NCBI GenBank assembly: GCA_002441045.1
Contig: DJWQ01000236.1
Coordinates: forward strand, 1-13,883
Length of the DNA stretch: 13,883 nt
Source of the DNA: Firmicutes bacterium UBA6226
GTDB taxonomy: Bacteria; Bacillota_A; Clostridia; Peptostreptococcales; Acidaminobacteraceae
Direction: 5' to 3'
The translations under genes and the position numbers were made by a program. Shown here one piece after another: positions 6,920 to 13,234 of this stretch; position 1 is the first letter of the stretch, and each line of letters begins with the position of its first letter. The notes below the pieces were generated by a model. The model ran no database searches, was not told the DNA's origin, and saw nothing but the letters and a program-made list of their open reading frames with translations.

Positions 6920-7087
6920 TTGGGTGATTACAAGTTAACGCGAAAAGGCTTTGTGACTTTAGCACTCTTAATTGTAGGTGTTATTGTCGCTTCAATTTTA
7001 GGAACGATTTACCTAGCAGTACTTAGTTTTTTATTTTTAACGACACTCTTAGGTCTTACATTATATGAAGTTTTTTTTAATCGCTAG
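6920..7087 (+). CDS. Small hypothetical membrane protein
   Basis: Possible gene for a 55-residue protein: a short polar, basic N-terminus (GDYKLTRKG), then about 40 hydrophobic residues that would form two closely spaced membrane helices, then a short EVFFNR tail. I do not recognise a family. I prefer the TTG start at 6920 because a G-rich stretch (6908-6913) lies 6 bases upstream; a TTG at 6899 would give 62 residues but has no visible ribosome binding site. There is no ATG in frame and no convincing promoter. The gene converges on the DAC gene, and the two stop codons share CTAG at 7084-7087. The reading frame could be chance, but the continuous amphipathic-to-hydrophobic pattern argues for a real protein. 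Confidence 0.45.
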   Translation: MGDYKLTRKGFVTLALLIVGVIVASILGTIYLAVLSFLFLTTLLGLTLYEVFFNR

Positions 7088-8370
7088 TCTAATGAAGATT
7101 GCAAGATCATATCGACATCACCATCTTCAGATATGACAACTGCAAAACAATTTGCATAATATGGATTTGTACTAATGGTCTCAACGTAACGGATGGCTGA
7201 GTTATAACGTGCGCCGCGTGATGGATCACCCTTATCGGTGGCGATACCGTCCAAAATGACTCCGATACCGTGACAAACACCATCAAGGTCCATTAAGACT
7301 GCTCCATCAATACTGGTAATTGAGCGAACCATCGAAGGCGTTAAAGTGAGGGACTCTATTAAAAACCCTTGATTTTTCAATCGATTGGATTCGCTTCTTG
7401 CATTTTTTGAGATGGCAAAAATGGTACCCTTCGTCTGTTTTGTGCCTTCTAAAATCAAACGATATAAGTTTAATAATCGTTTGCCTTCAATTTCCGGATA
7501 TACTTTTTTGAACTCATTGCTAAAACTAAAAAAACTCACTTTTGGCTTTGGTAACTGAATTTCCTCGTGTGTGACTTGCATTAACTTATTGTTATTGTAA
7601 GTCAATTGCCAAGCAGAATATGCGCTAAATTCTATCGTAAAGAAGTGATGTGTCGTATCTTGAATGGGTCTAAATTCAACGGTACTGTACAAAAATTCGC
7701 CATCGGATAACAGATAGACATCAGAACGACTGAGTTCAAGAATTTTTCTTATGTGTCTCGTACTAGAAAGCGGTATTTTTGATTCAAATTGAACGAGAGG
7801 TCTAAGAATGTGTTGTGAGGCAAGAGCATGTGCCGCCTGCGTGTTGAGTAGAAGAATCTTACCTTGGCTAAAAGAACGCTCATAACTAAGCGAAGAGATC
7901 TTGCTAAATTTTTCAAATGGGCTAACGGCTTTGTCATTTTTTAAGATCCCCTGAAGTAACCTTTTGCCAGCTTGTTTAAGCAGAACCGGTATGTGTCTTT
8001 CATATACTTCTTCTTGAAGTGTTAAGCCTTGTACACATTCGTTGATATAAGCCAGTGTTTCATATATAATAGATTCAAGCAAAGAACGATATTCCAATTC
8101 AGAAGCTTCAGGTACTCGATAATAAACATCGATTGATTTTGAATCGAACTGAAGGATGAAGCGGTATTTTTTTTGACTGTTTTCAAAGGTGTCGCTGGAG
8201 TAAACCGTAAAAAGGGCATCGTCAAAAATACGTTTTATTGCATCGTGTTGTAACGTAGCTTCATCTATAAGGTGGAGTTGGGGCACCATTTCTTCATCGA
8301 TTTTTCGATAGAGAGAAAAGCAGTAATGGTCAAGATAATTATGTAGTTTAGACAGTTCGTTAAAGAGCAT
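7084..8370 (-). CDS. Diadenylate cyclase (DAC/DisA_N) domain protein with uncharacterised N-terminal region
   Basis: Protein of 428 residues. The last 115 or so residues (about 312-425) look like a DAC domain, which condenses two ATP into cyclic di-AMP. Visible elements are TKGTIFAIS at the domain start, the DGA motif (Asp355-Gly356-Ala357 in SIDGAVLMD), GARYNSAIRYV at 386-396 where classical enzymes have the RHR motif, and a final strand VVISEDGDVDMI. The Tyr-Asn replacement of His-Arg in that motif is notable. The first 300 residues are soluble and unrecognised, with no membrane segment, unlike CdaA, and the layout is the reverse of DisA. DAC proteins with varied N-terminal sensor regions are known from comparative genomics. 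ATG 8370 has GGAGG 5 bases upstream. The gene is probably read from its own leader or from the RNA unit upstream (8446-8604). Confidence 0.8.
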   Translation of the reverse strand: MLFNELSKLHNYLDHYCFSLYRKIDEEMVPQLHLIDEATLQHDAIKRIFDDALFTVYSSDTFENSQKKYRFILQFDSKSIDVYYRVPEASELEYRSLLESIIYETLAYINECVQGLTLQEEVYERHIPVLLKQAGKRLLQGILKNDKAVSPFEKFSKISSLSYERSFSQGKILLLNTQAAHALASQHILRPLVQFESKIPLSSTRHIRKILELSRSDVYLLSDGEFLYSTVEFRPIQDTTHHFFTIEFSAYSAWQLTYNNNKLMQVTHEEIQLPKPKVSFFSFSNEFKKVYPEIEGKRLLNLYRLILEGTKQTKGTIFAISKNARSESNRLKNQGFLIESLTLTPSMVRSITSIDGAVLMDLDGVCHGIGVILDGIATDKGDPSRGARYNSAIRYVETISTNPYYANCFAVVISEDGDVDMILQSSLD

Positions 8371-8445
8371 AAAACCTCCAGCCGAAATAAGTCGTATAAT
8401 AAATATTTCTTATGATATATATAACCGTTCCTAAACTAAAAAAAC

Positions 8446-8477
8446 AAAAAAAAATACTAGAGATGGCACTCTAGTAT
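8446..8477 (-). terminator. Intrinsic terminator of the small/leader RNA
   Basis: A perfect 9 bp stem (ATACTAGAG at 8454-8462 with CTCTAGTAT at 8469-8477) closes a 6-base loop. On the minus strand it is followed by a run of Ts (8446-8454, the first belonging to the stem), then G and seven more Ts. On the plus strand no T run follows, so it acts on minus-strand transcription. The T run ends 76 bases before the DAC start codon, in non-coding DNA. That implies a transcript arising upstream that is not the DAC coding sequence itself. Confidence 0.82.
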
Positions 8478-8568
8478 AAGGAATGACAGGAACAATTTAG
8501 CACTGACGAAATGTATCATAGGGATTTTCAGAGGGAGGTACATTCCTCGACTAAATTGTCTTTCATTA
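8446..8568 (-). ncRNA. Predicted structured small RNA or leader RNA upstream of the DAC gene
   Basis: Predicted transcript of about 120 nt starting near 8568, set by the promoter at 8575-8604, and ending in the T run at 8446. Nested complementary blocks form a long imperfect hairpin on the minus strand. 8563-8567 pairs with 8482-8486; 8551-8560 with 8491-8500, ten pairs including one G-U that exists only on this strand; 8547-8549 with 8507-8509; and 8539-8544 with 8510-8515. The 23-base apical loop (8516-8538) is C-rich and contains two UCCC motifs (in CCUCCCUC and AAUCCCUA), resembling the anti-Shine-Dalgarno loops of Firmicutes regulatory RNAs. A separate terminator hairpin follows. I do not recognise a known riboswitch or 6S/SRP consensus. 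It could act in trans, or as an attenuator of the DAC gene. Confidence 0.6.
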
Positions 8569-8574
8569 ACATCA

Positions 8575-8604
8575 ATTTTAGCATAAGTATTACATAAATT
8601 TCAA
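8575..8604 (-). promoter_or_regulatory. Extended -10 promoter of the small/leader RNA
   Basis: On the minus strand TTGAAA (8599-8604) is followed after 18 bases by TAAAAT (8575-8580), with TG one base upstream of the -10 (TGC, 8581-8583), an extended -10 element. The predicted start near 8568 falls exactly at the 5' edge of the structured RNA. That coincidence is the main reason to believe both. Confidence 0.65.
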
Positions 8605-8618
8605 CAGATTATGAAATT

Positions 8619-8648
8619 TTGTGGAAATAATTCTACATAGGGTATATA
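8619..8648 (+). promoter_or_regulatory. Weak candidate promoter for the HDOD gene
   Basis: TTGTGG (8619-8624) and TATATA (8643-8648) are spaced by 18 bases on the plus strand, about 60 bases before the HDOD start codon. Both boxes are poor matches. The rest of the 8371-8708 intergenic region on this strand shows no better candidate, and its other contents are the minus-strand RNA unit and the DAC ribosome binding site. Confidence 0.25.
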
Positions 8649-8708
8649 CAATTTAACTTAGAACCTTATAGATTTACATTGAAAATACATTTGAGAAAGG
8701 ATCCTTAA

Positions 8709-9878
8709 ATGCATTCGATATTATTGATAACAAAAGACAAAGACTATGTAAGAAGCATTTCAAACAGAATTTCATCAGATCGCTATCACATACAGCACAC
8801 ACTTGATTTAATTGATGCTTTAAATGTTCTGAAAGAGCAACAGATTGATGTTGTGTTGGTCGATTCTGAGAATGAAGATATGGATAAAGCCATTTTAACC
8901 AAAATCAAAGATACAAATCCCAATGCCATTCGATTTTGTGTATCAGATGTGCAAACCAATATTGAGCATTATTTACCTAAAAAATTGAATAACTCTCAAA
9001 TCCAATGTGATAAGAGTATGTCCATAGATGAGCTGATTGTTTTAATCGACAAGGTTATTGATATTGATCAAAAGGTAAAAGACAAGAATCTTGTGAATAT
9101 CATGTCCAATTTGAAGCACTTACCCACAGTCCCTCAAGTGTATTTTCAAATGAGTAATATGATTATGAATAATGCCTCAGTTGAAGAAATCGCCAACAAA
9201 TTAGAAGAGGACCCAGCGATTACATCCAATATTCTAAAACTGGCAAACACCGCATTTTATAATGCTAAAACAGGCTCGATACGTCAAGCCATTATGTACA
9301 TTGGTCTTACCAATGTTAAGAATATTATTTTAACCAATGCGGTTTTTGGCAACGATGGCCTTGATCCTAAAACGAGGGATTTACACTGGGAACATGTAAT
9401 GAAAACCAATAAAATTTTGAATGGATTTTATTATGAAGTATTGGGAAAAAAACTTAACAATAACATTTCTTCAGTTGGTCTTTTACACGATATTGGCTCG
9501 CTGGTAATGATGAGTAATTTTCCAGTGGAATTTAACCAGCTAATTAACCAAGTGAATGAGAATCCAGAGCTGGATTTTCACGATTTAGAGTTTGAAATTT
9601 TCGGATTTAATCATGAGCAGTTGGGTGGCTACCTATTGGATTTGTGGGGATTGCCTTATCCAGTTATAGAAGCGGCTCTTTCACATCATAACCCGATGAA
9701 TCCCAATATCATTAATCAAGAACTGGTCATGTCAGTGCATATTGCAAATCACTATGCTTGGAAAGCAATGGCTTATAAGAAATATGACAATTATTTAGAC
9801 GAAGATGTTTTTGGTGCGCTTCATATTACAAAGTTCGAATTTGAAAACTTCTTTAACGCTTTTGTAAAAAAATTGTAG
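8709..9878 (+). CDS. Receiver-HDOD domain signalling protein
   Basis: Protein of 389 residues. Residues 1-118 resemble a two-component receiver domain: acidic Asp10/Asp12 after strand 1 (LLITKDKD), putative phosphoacceptor Asp52 at the end of strand 3 (DVVLVD), and Lys102 near strand 5. Residues 130-330 are an HDOD domain: LPTVPQVYFQM, EDPAITSNILKLAN, AIMYIGLTNVKNII, the His260-Asp261 pair in GLLHDIG, and a late SHHNP. HDOD proteins act in signalling and regulation, often together with cyclic-nucleotide or phosphorelay systems; their enzymatic activity is usually unproven. ATG 8709 has AAAGGA 7 bases upstream. No histidine kinase is nearby, so the input is unknown. It is divergent from the DAC gene and its RNA unit. 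Confidence 0.88.
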   Translation: MHSILLITKDKDYVRSISNRISSDRYHIQHTLDLIDALNVLKEQQIDVVLVDSENEDMDKAILTKIKDTNPNAIRFCVSDVQTNIEHYLPKKLNNSQIQCDKSMSIDELIVLIDKVIDIDQKVKDKNLVNIMSNLKHLPTVPQVYFQMSNMIMNNASVEEIANKLEEDPAITSNILKLANTAFYNAKTGSIRQAIMYIGLTNVKNIILTNAVFGNDGLDPKTRDLHWEHVMKTNKILNGFYYEVLGKKLNNNISSVGLLHDIGSLVMMSNFPVEFNQLINQVNENPELDFHDLEFEIFGFNHEQLGGYLLDLWGLPYPVIEAALSHHNPMNPNIINQELVMSVHIANHYAWKAMAYKKYDNYLDEDVFGALHITKFEFENFFNAFVKKL

Positions 9879-9880
9879 AT

Positions 9881-9894
9881 TGTGTGGTCACACA
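9881..9894. repeat. Short inverted repeat, possible operator
   Basis: TGTGTGGTCACACA is a 6 bp inverted repeat with a 2-base centre, starting two bases after the HDOD stop codon and ending 9 bases upstream of the candidate ppiC-type -35 box. There is no T run, so it is not an intrinsic terminator. Its position suits a regulator binding site, but such short repeats also occur by chance. Confidence 0.3.
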
Positions 9895-9903
9895 GCCTAT
9901 ATT

Positions 9904-9931
9904 TTGATAAGATAAAAAACAGGTGTAAAAA
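9904..9931 (+). promoter_or_regulatory. Candidate promoter for the parvulin gene
   Basis: TTGATA (9904-9909, five of six matches to the -35 consensus) is followed after 16 bases by TAAAAA (9926-9931). The predicted start is near 9938, leaving a leader of about 19 bases that just includes the ribosome binding site. Read-through from the HDOD gene is also possible, since no terminator separates the two genes. Confidence 0.38.
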
Positions 9932-9956
9932 ATGCATAACAGGAAGGGAGACGACA

Positions 9957-10700
9957 ATGTCAAACAAAGTACTTGCTAAAGTAAATGGCAGAGAAATTAC
10001 TGAAGGAGATTTAAACGGATTTTTTCAAACATTAGGACCTCAAGTTCAAGGTCAATTCCAAGGTGAACAAGGAAGAAATCGTTTATTAGAAGAATTAATT
10101 TATCAAGAGCTTTTCTATGCTGAGGCAGTAGAAACTAAATTAGAAGAAACTGCTGAGTTCAAGGAAGAACTTGAAAAAATGAAACAAAATTTAATGAAAC
10201 AATTCAATATAAAAACGCTTGTTGAGGGTGTAACTGTAGAAAGTGGAGAAGCTGAAGCCTTCTATAATGAAAATCCGCACTTTTTCCAAGGTCAAGAGCA
10301 AGTAGAAGCTTCACATATCTTAGTAGACACCGAAGAAGAAGCAAACACAATTTTAACAGAATTAAACAGTGGTTTAGAGTTTGCAGAAGCAGCTAAAAAA
10401 TACTCAAAGTGCCCATCTAACCAGCAAGGTGGAAGCTTAGGCGCTTTCTCTAGGGGTCAAATGGTTCCTGAATTTGAGCAAGCTGCGTTTGAAATGAAAC
10501 TCAACGAGGTATCTGCCCCAGTACAAACGCAATTTGGATATCACTTGATTTTAAAAACAGCAGAACATTCTGCTGAAACACAACCATTTGATGCGGTTCA
10601 AGATCAAATTAAACACCAATTATTGATTCAAAAGCAAAACGCTGCCTACATCGGTAAAGTTGAAGCATTAAAAGAAAAATATACAATTGAAAAAATGTAG
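9957..10700 (+). CDS. Parvulin-type peptidyl-prolyl cis-trans isomerase (PpiC/SurA-like)
   Basis: Protein of 247 residues that catalyses cis-trans isomerisation of proline peptide bonds. Residues 1-110 form a helical SurA/PrsA-like chaperone region (LAKVNGREITEGDLN, LLEELIYQELFYAEA). The parvulin domain spans about 115-205: His120 in ASHILV, Cys152 in SKCPS, GGSLGAFSRGQMVPEFEQAAF, and His196 in FGYHLI, the active-site set of parvulins. There is no signal peptide or lipobox, so unlike PrsA it should be cytoplasmic. ATG 9957 has AGGAAGGGAG 6 bases upstream; a 25-residue upstream extension is rejected because this site would be internal. A strong terminator follows. In Bacillus subtilis the parvulin gene prsA lies near yhaM, and a yhaM gene lies one gene away here. 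Confidence 0.92.
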   Translation: MSNKVLAKVNGREITEGDLNGFFQTLGPQVQGQFQGEQGRNRLLEELIYQELFYAEAVETKLEETAEFKEELEKMKQNLMKQFNIKTLVEGVTVESGEAEAFYNENPHFFQGQEQVEASHILVDTEEEANTILTELNSGLEFAEAAKKYSKCPSNQQGGSLGAFSRGQMVPEFEQAAFEMKLNEVSAPVQTQFGYHLILKTAEHSAETQPFDAVQDQIKHQLLIQKQNAAYIGKVEALKEKYTIEKM

Positions 10701-10705
10701 TTTTG

Positions 10706-10741
10706 AGCCTACTCTGATCTTGCGATGGAGTAGGCTTTTTT
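10706..10741 (+). terminator. Intrinsic terminator after the parvulin gene
   Basis: A perfect 9 bp stem, AGCCTACTC (10706-10714) with GAGTAGGCT (10728-10736), is followed by a run of six Ts (10736-10741). It starts 5 bases after the stop codon. This is a textbook rho-independent terminator. Confidence 0.93.
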
Positions 10742-10753
10742 ATCGAGTTAAGG

Positions 10754-10759
10754 TATAAT
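10754..10759 (+). promoter_or_regulatory. -10 box candidate for the M28 peptidase gene
   Basis: A perfect TATAAT lies 38 bases before the M28 start codon, just beyond the upstream terminator. No recognisable -35 box is found at 16-18 bases, where the terminator's T run lies, and there is no extended TGn. A promoter is needed here because the terminator isolates the gene, but the -35 is unclear. Confidence 0.42.
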
Positions 10760-10796
10760 AGCATATAAATATATTTCCAAAATCAAGGTGGCAGTG

Positions 10797-12179
10797 ATGA
10801 AAAAATCAAACCTACATTTAAAATGGATAATGTTAATGGTGGTCGCGTTAATCATTATTATCCTTTTAAATCAGAATAAGAATCAAATGGAAGTCGCTAC
10901 TGTTGAGACAACTGAAAATATAGCCGAAGAGGGAGAGCAATGGGTAAGAGCTGAACTTTTGTCACACTTAATTCAGCTTACATCGAAAGAAATGGGCGGC
11001 AGATTGTTTGGGACAGAGGGCAATCGTCTTGCTACAGACTACATTGCAGATGAAATGCAGGAGATAGGACTTGATAAACCGAGTTTCACAGAACAATACA
11101 GAATGTCAATTTCAGCGAAGACGCCTGTGACAGTTACTCCTTCTGTGTTAGAGCTTATTATTAATGATCAGATCATAGCGTTTCAATATGGTACAGAATT
11201 TATGCCTTACATCGCAAGAAATTATATTCGCTCTAATTATTCGTTTGAAGGTGAATTTAAAGTTATAGATGATCCAAACCAACTTTTAAATTTTGATGAA
11301 GCAGATATTGTTTTGTATACCAAAGCTGCAATTGACAGCTATAGGATTGATTTACTATTCAACGATATTTTGTCAAAGAGGCATCACCCCAGTGTTTTGT
11401 TAGTTGAGTCAGACTATCAGCACGATGGCTATTTTGTCGTTTCACCCTATGTAAAAGAGGTTACTGCAGATGAAAGCCAAGACGGCTTTGCAGTCATCAA
11501 GCTAAGTGAAAATGCCACTCAAAGATTACTAGATCAACCTGAAGGTACCATAAAAGGCAAAGTGGACATGGTGGTTGAAACCGTTGAAGGCGAATCCGTA
11601 ATTGGATTTTTAGATGGTCCATTAGATGAAGGCTTTGTATTTGTTGCGCATTTTGATCATGCGGGAACGAATCAAGATGGTACCTACAATCCCGGCGCTT
11701 TAGATAATGCCTCTGGCACAGCTATGCTACTGACTTTAGCGAAGGATTTCACCGCAAATAATCCCGATGGATTGGATTTTTATTTTGTCGCAGCAAATGG
11801 GGAAGAGGTTGGCCTTGTTGGTTCAGAGAAACTCGCTTATTCGGGTTTAATAGATAAGTCTAAGTTTAAAGTGATTAATCTTGATATGGTTGGCGCACCA
11901 CTTGATGTCCCTGTTCTCATCAGTGCAACTACAGAAGGCTCAAAAGCATTTGCTGAGTTTTGTCTACCGATTATTCAGTCTGAGTCTTTGAAGTCGATGC
12001 CAAGTGATTTAGGAAGCAGTGATCATGTTTCTTTTGAAAGTGCAGGATATGTGACGATAGGACTTGTACAAATGGACACAAGATTTTATCACACGCCAAG
12101 TGATACGATAGAAAATGCAATTGATTTAGAAGTGATGCAAAGAATTTATCGAAGTGTCATGCGGATTGTTGCTAGATAG
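10797..12179 (+). CDS. M28 family zinc metallopeptidase, membrane-anchored
   Basis: Protein of 460 residues. A basic N-terminus and one hydrophobic segment (about 10-26) make an uncleaved signal anchor, placing the enzyme outside the cell. A central insert (about 130-265) probably corresponds to a PA-like region. The M28 peptidase core occupies about 265-460, with the co-catalytic zinc ligands visible in order: His285 in VAHFDH, Asp303 in GALDNASG, catalytic Glu336 with Glu337 in NGEEVGLVGS, Asp363 in NLDMVG, and His432 in FYHTPSDT. It should act as an aminopeptidase or carboxypeptidase on external peptides. ATG 10797 has AAGGTGG 5 bases upstream; a GTG 9 bases earlier overlaps that site. A strong terminator stands upstream. 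It is separated from yhaM by 98 bases that contain a promoter. Confidence 0.92.
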   Translation: MKKSNLHLKWIMLMVVALIIIILLNQNKNQMEVATVETTENIAEEGEQWVRAELLSHLIQLTSKEMGGRLFGTEGNRLATDYIADEMQEIGLDKPSFTEQYRMSISAKTPVTVTPSVLELIINDQIIAFQYGTEFMPYIARNYIRSNYSFEGEFKVIDDPNQLLNFDEADIVLYTKAAIDSYRIDLLFNDILSKRHHPSVLLVESDYQHDGYFVVSPYVKEVTADESQDGFAVIKLSENATQRLLDQPEGTIKGKVDMVVETVEGESVIGFLDGPLDEGFVFVAHFDHAGTNQDGTYNPGALDNASGTAMLLTLAKDFTANNPDGLDFYFVAANGEEVGLVGSEKLAYSGLIDKSKFKVINLDMVGAPLDVPVLISATTEGSKAFAEFCLPIIQSESLKSMPSDLGSSDHVSFESAGYVTIGLVQMDTRFYHTPSDTIENAIDLEVMQRIYRSVMRIVAR

Positions 12180-12194
12180 GGGCGCGTCAATGTG

Positions 12195-12224
12195 TTAAAC
12201 TGTTAGTGTAGTAAACAGTATAAT
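12195..12224 (+). promoter_or_regulatory. Promoter of yhaM with overlapping inverted repeat
   Basis: A perfect -10 TATAAT (12219-12224) is preceded after 18 bases by TTAAAC (12195-12200), a weak -35. An inverted repeat, ACTGTT (12199-12204) and AACAGT (12214-12219), fills the space between the boxes and touches the -10, the position expected for a repressor operator. A second small repeat, AATCTA-TC-TAGATT (12243-12256), lies in the predicted leader just before the ribosome binding site. Confidence 0.5.
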
Positions 12225-12277
12225 GACTATGTAACTATAAATAATCTATCTAGATTAATTTGGATAAGGAGTATAAC

Positions 12278-13234
12278 GTGCTAATAAAAGATTTTAAAGT
12301 AGGCGAGGAAATTACAGGCTTTTATCTGGTAAAAGCTAAAAATATAAAAACATCAAGTGCCAATAAACCATACATTGATTTCACCTTACAAGATGTCTCA
12401 GGAGAAGTAAATGCCAAGTTATGGGATGCTAAAGGTGATGTAGAAAGTTTATATGCGCCTGGCGAAATCGTTAAAATTCAAGCCAGCGTTACACAATGGC
12501 AACAGTCAGTTCAACTTAAAATCATCAAGATTAGAACCAATTTGCCTGAAGATGAAATCGATTACAGTCAATTTGTGCCCACCGCTCCAATTCCTGCAGA
12601 TGCAATGCTTAATGAGATCCTTTCATTTGTTGACAGCATGGAGAACTACGATGTTAAGAAACTTGTAAGAGCGCTTATTGAGGACTATAGAGGGCAGCTA
12701 ATGTTCTATCCAGCTGCAAAATCCAATCATCATGCCATCAAGTCTGGACTTTTGTATCACATCTTAAGGATGCTGCGCTCTGCAAAGGCTTTGGGGAGTG
12801 TGTATCATAACATCAATTTAGATCTTGTATACGCAGGTGTAATTTTACATGATATCGAAAAAATCAATGAGATGAATGCGAGTGAGGTTGGTGTTGTAGA
12901 AGATTATACTAAAGAAGGTCAGCTCCTTGGTCACATTATTATGGGCATCAAGCGTATCGATCGAAAAGCAGAGAGTTTGGGGGTTGATCCAGAGCTTTCA
13001 CTGCTGATTCAACACATGATATTGACGCATCATTACGAGCCAGAGTTTGGAAGTCCTAAAAAGCCTCTGATTCCTGAGGCTGAGGTACTTCACTATCTCG
13101 ATATGATCGATGCGAGAATGTACGATATGAATAAAGCTTTAAAAGATGTTCAAGAGGATGGATTTACAGATCCAATTTTCGTACTGGATCGTCGAAGACT
13201 CTATAAATCAAAGTACGGTATCTCTGAGGAATAA
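12278..13234 (+). CDS. yhaM: YhaM-type 3'-5' exoribonuclease (OB-fold plus HD domain)
   Basis: Protein of 318 residues, close to the 314 of Bacillus subtilis YhaM. Residues 1-85 form an OB-fold nucleic-acid binding domain (ITGFYLVKAKNIKTSSANKP, DVSGEVNAKLWD). The HD domain covers about 150-300: His151-His152 in KSNHHAIKSG, His191-Asp192 in VILHDIEK, LLGHII, then THHYEPEFGSPKKPL and the terminal Asp275/Asp278 in LDMIDARM. These are the metal-binding elements of the YhaM/Cbf1 family, which degrades RNA and single-stranded DNA from the 3' end. I chose GTG 12278 because AAGGAG (12266-12271) lies 6 bases upstream; a TTG at 12260 would place that site within the gene. A bidirectional terminator follows 6 bases after the stop codon. 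Confidence 0.93.
   Translation: MLIKDFKVGEEITGFYLVKAKNIKTSSANKPYIDFTLQDVSGEVNAKLWDAKGDVESLYAPGEIVKIQASVTQWQQSVQLKIIKIRTNLPEDEIDYSQFVPTAPIPADAMLNEILSFVDSMENYDVKKLVRALIEDYRGQLMFYPAAKSNHHAIKSGLLYHILRMLRSAKALGSVYHNINLDLVYAGVILHDIEKINEMNASEVGVVEDYTKEGQLLGHIIMGIKRIDRKAESLGVDPELSLLIQHMILTHHYEPEFGSPKKPLIPEAEVLHYLDMIDARMYDMNKALKDVQEDGFTDPIFVLDRRRLYKSKYGISEE

Noticed and set aside
7749..8225. Two minus-strand ORFs (62 and 67 residues) inside the DAC gene, considered as signs of a frameshift.
   Set aside because: The 428-residue frame is continuous from a good ribosome binding site to the DAC domain, so no frameshift is needed. The short ORFs are out-of-frame shadows.
8529..8550. On the plus strand the stretch around GGGAGGTAC resembles a T-box motif or a ribosome binding site.
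   Set aside because: It does not match the full T-box consensus, no plus-strand terminator/antiterminator or tRNA synthetase gene follows, and no start codon or ORF follows the apparent ribosome binding site. It is the complement of the C-rich loop of the minus-strand RNA.
8446..8568. The structured RNA as 6S RNA, SRP RNA or a known riboswitch.
   Set aside because: It is too short for 6S RNA, lacks the GGAAG-type SRP core, and shows none of the conserved motifs that I know for c-di-GMP, c-di-AMP, purine, SAM, TPP, fluoride, glycine or cobalamin riboswitches. An Rfam search should still be run.
9881..9894. The TGTG palindrome as the terminator of the HDOD gene.
   Set aside because: The stem is short and no T run follows on either strand, so it was listed only as a possible operator.
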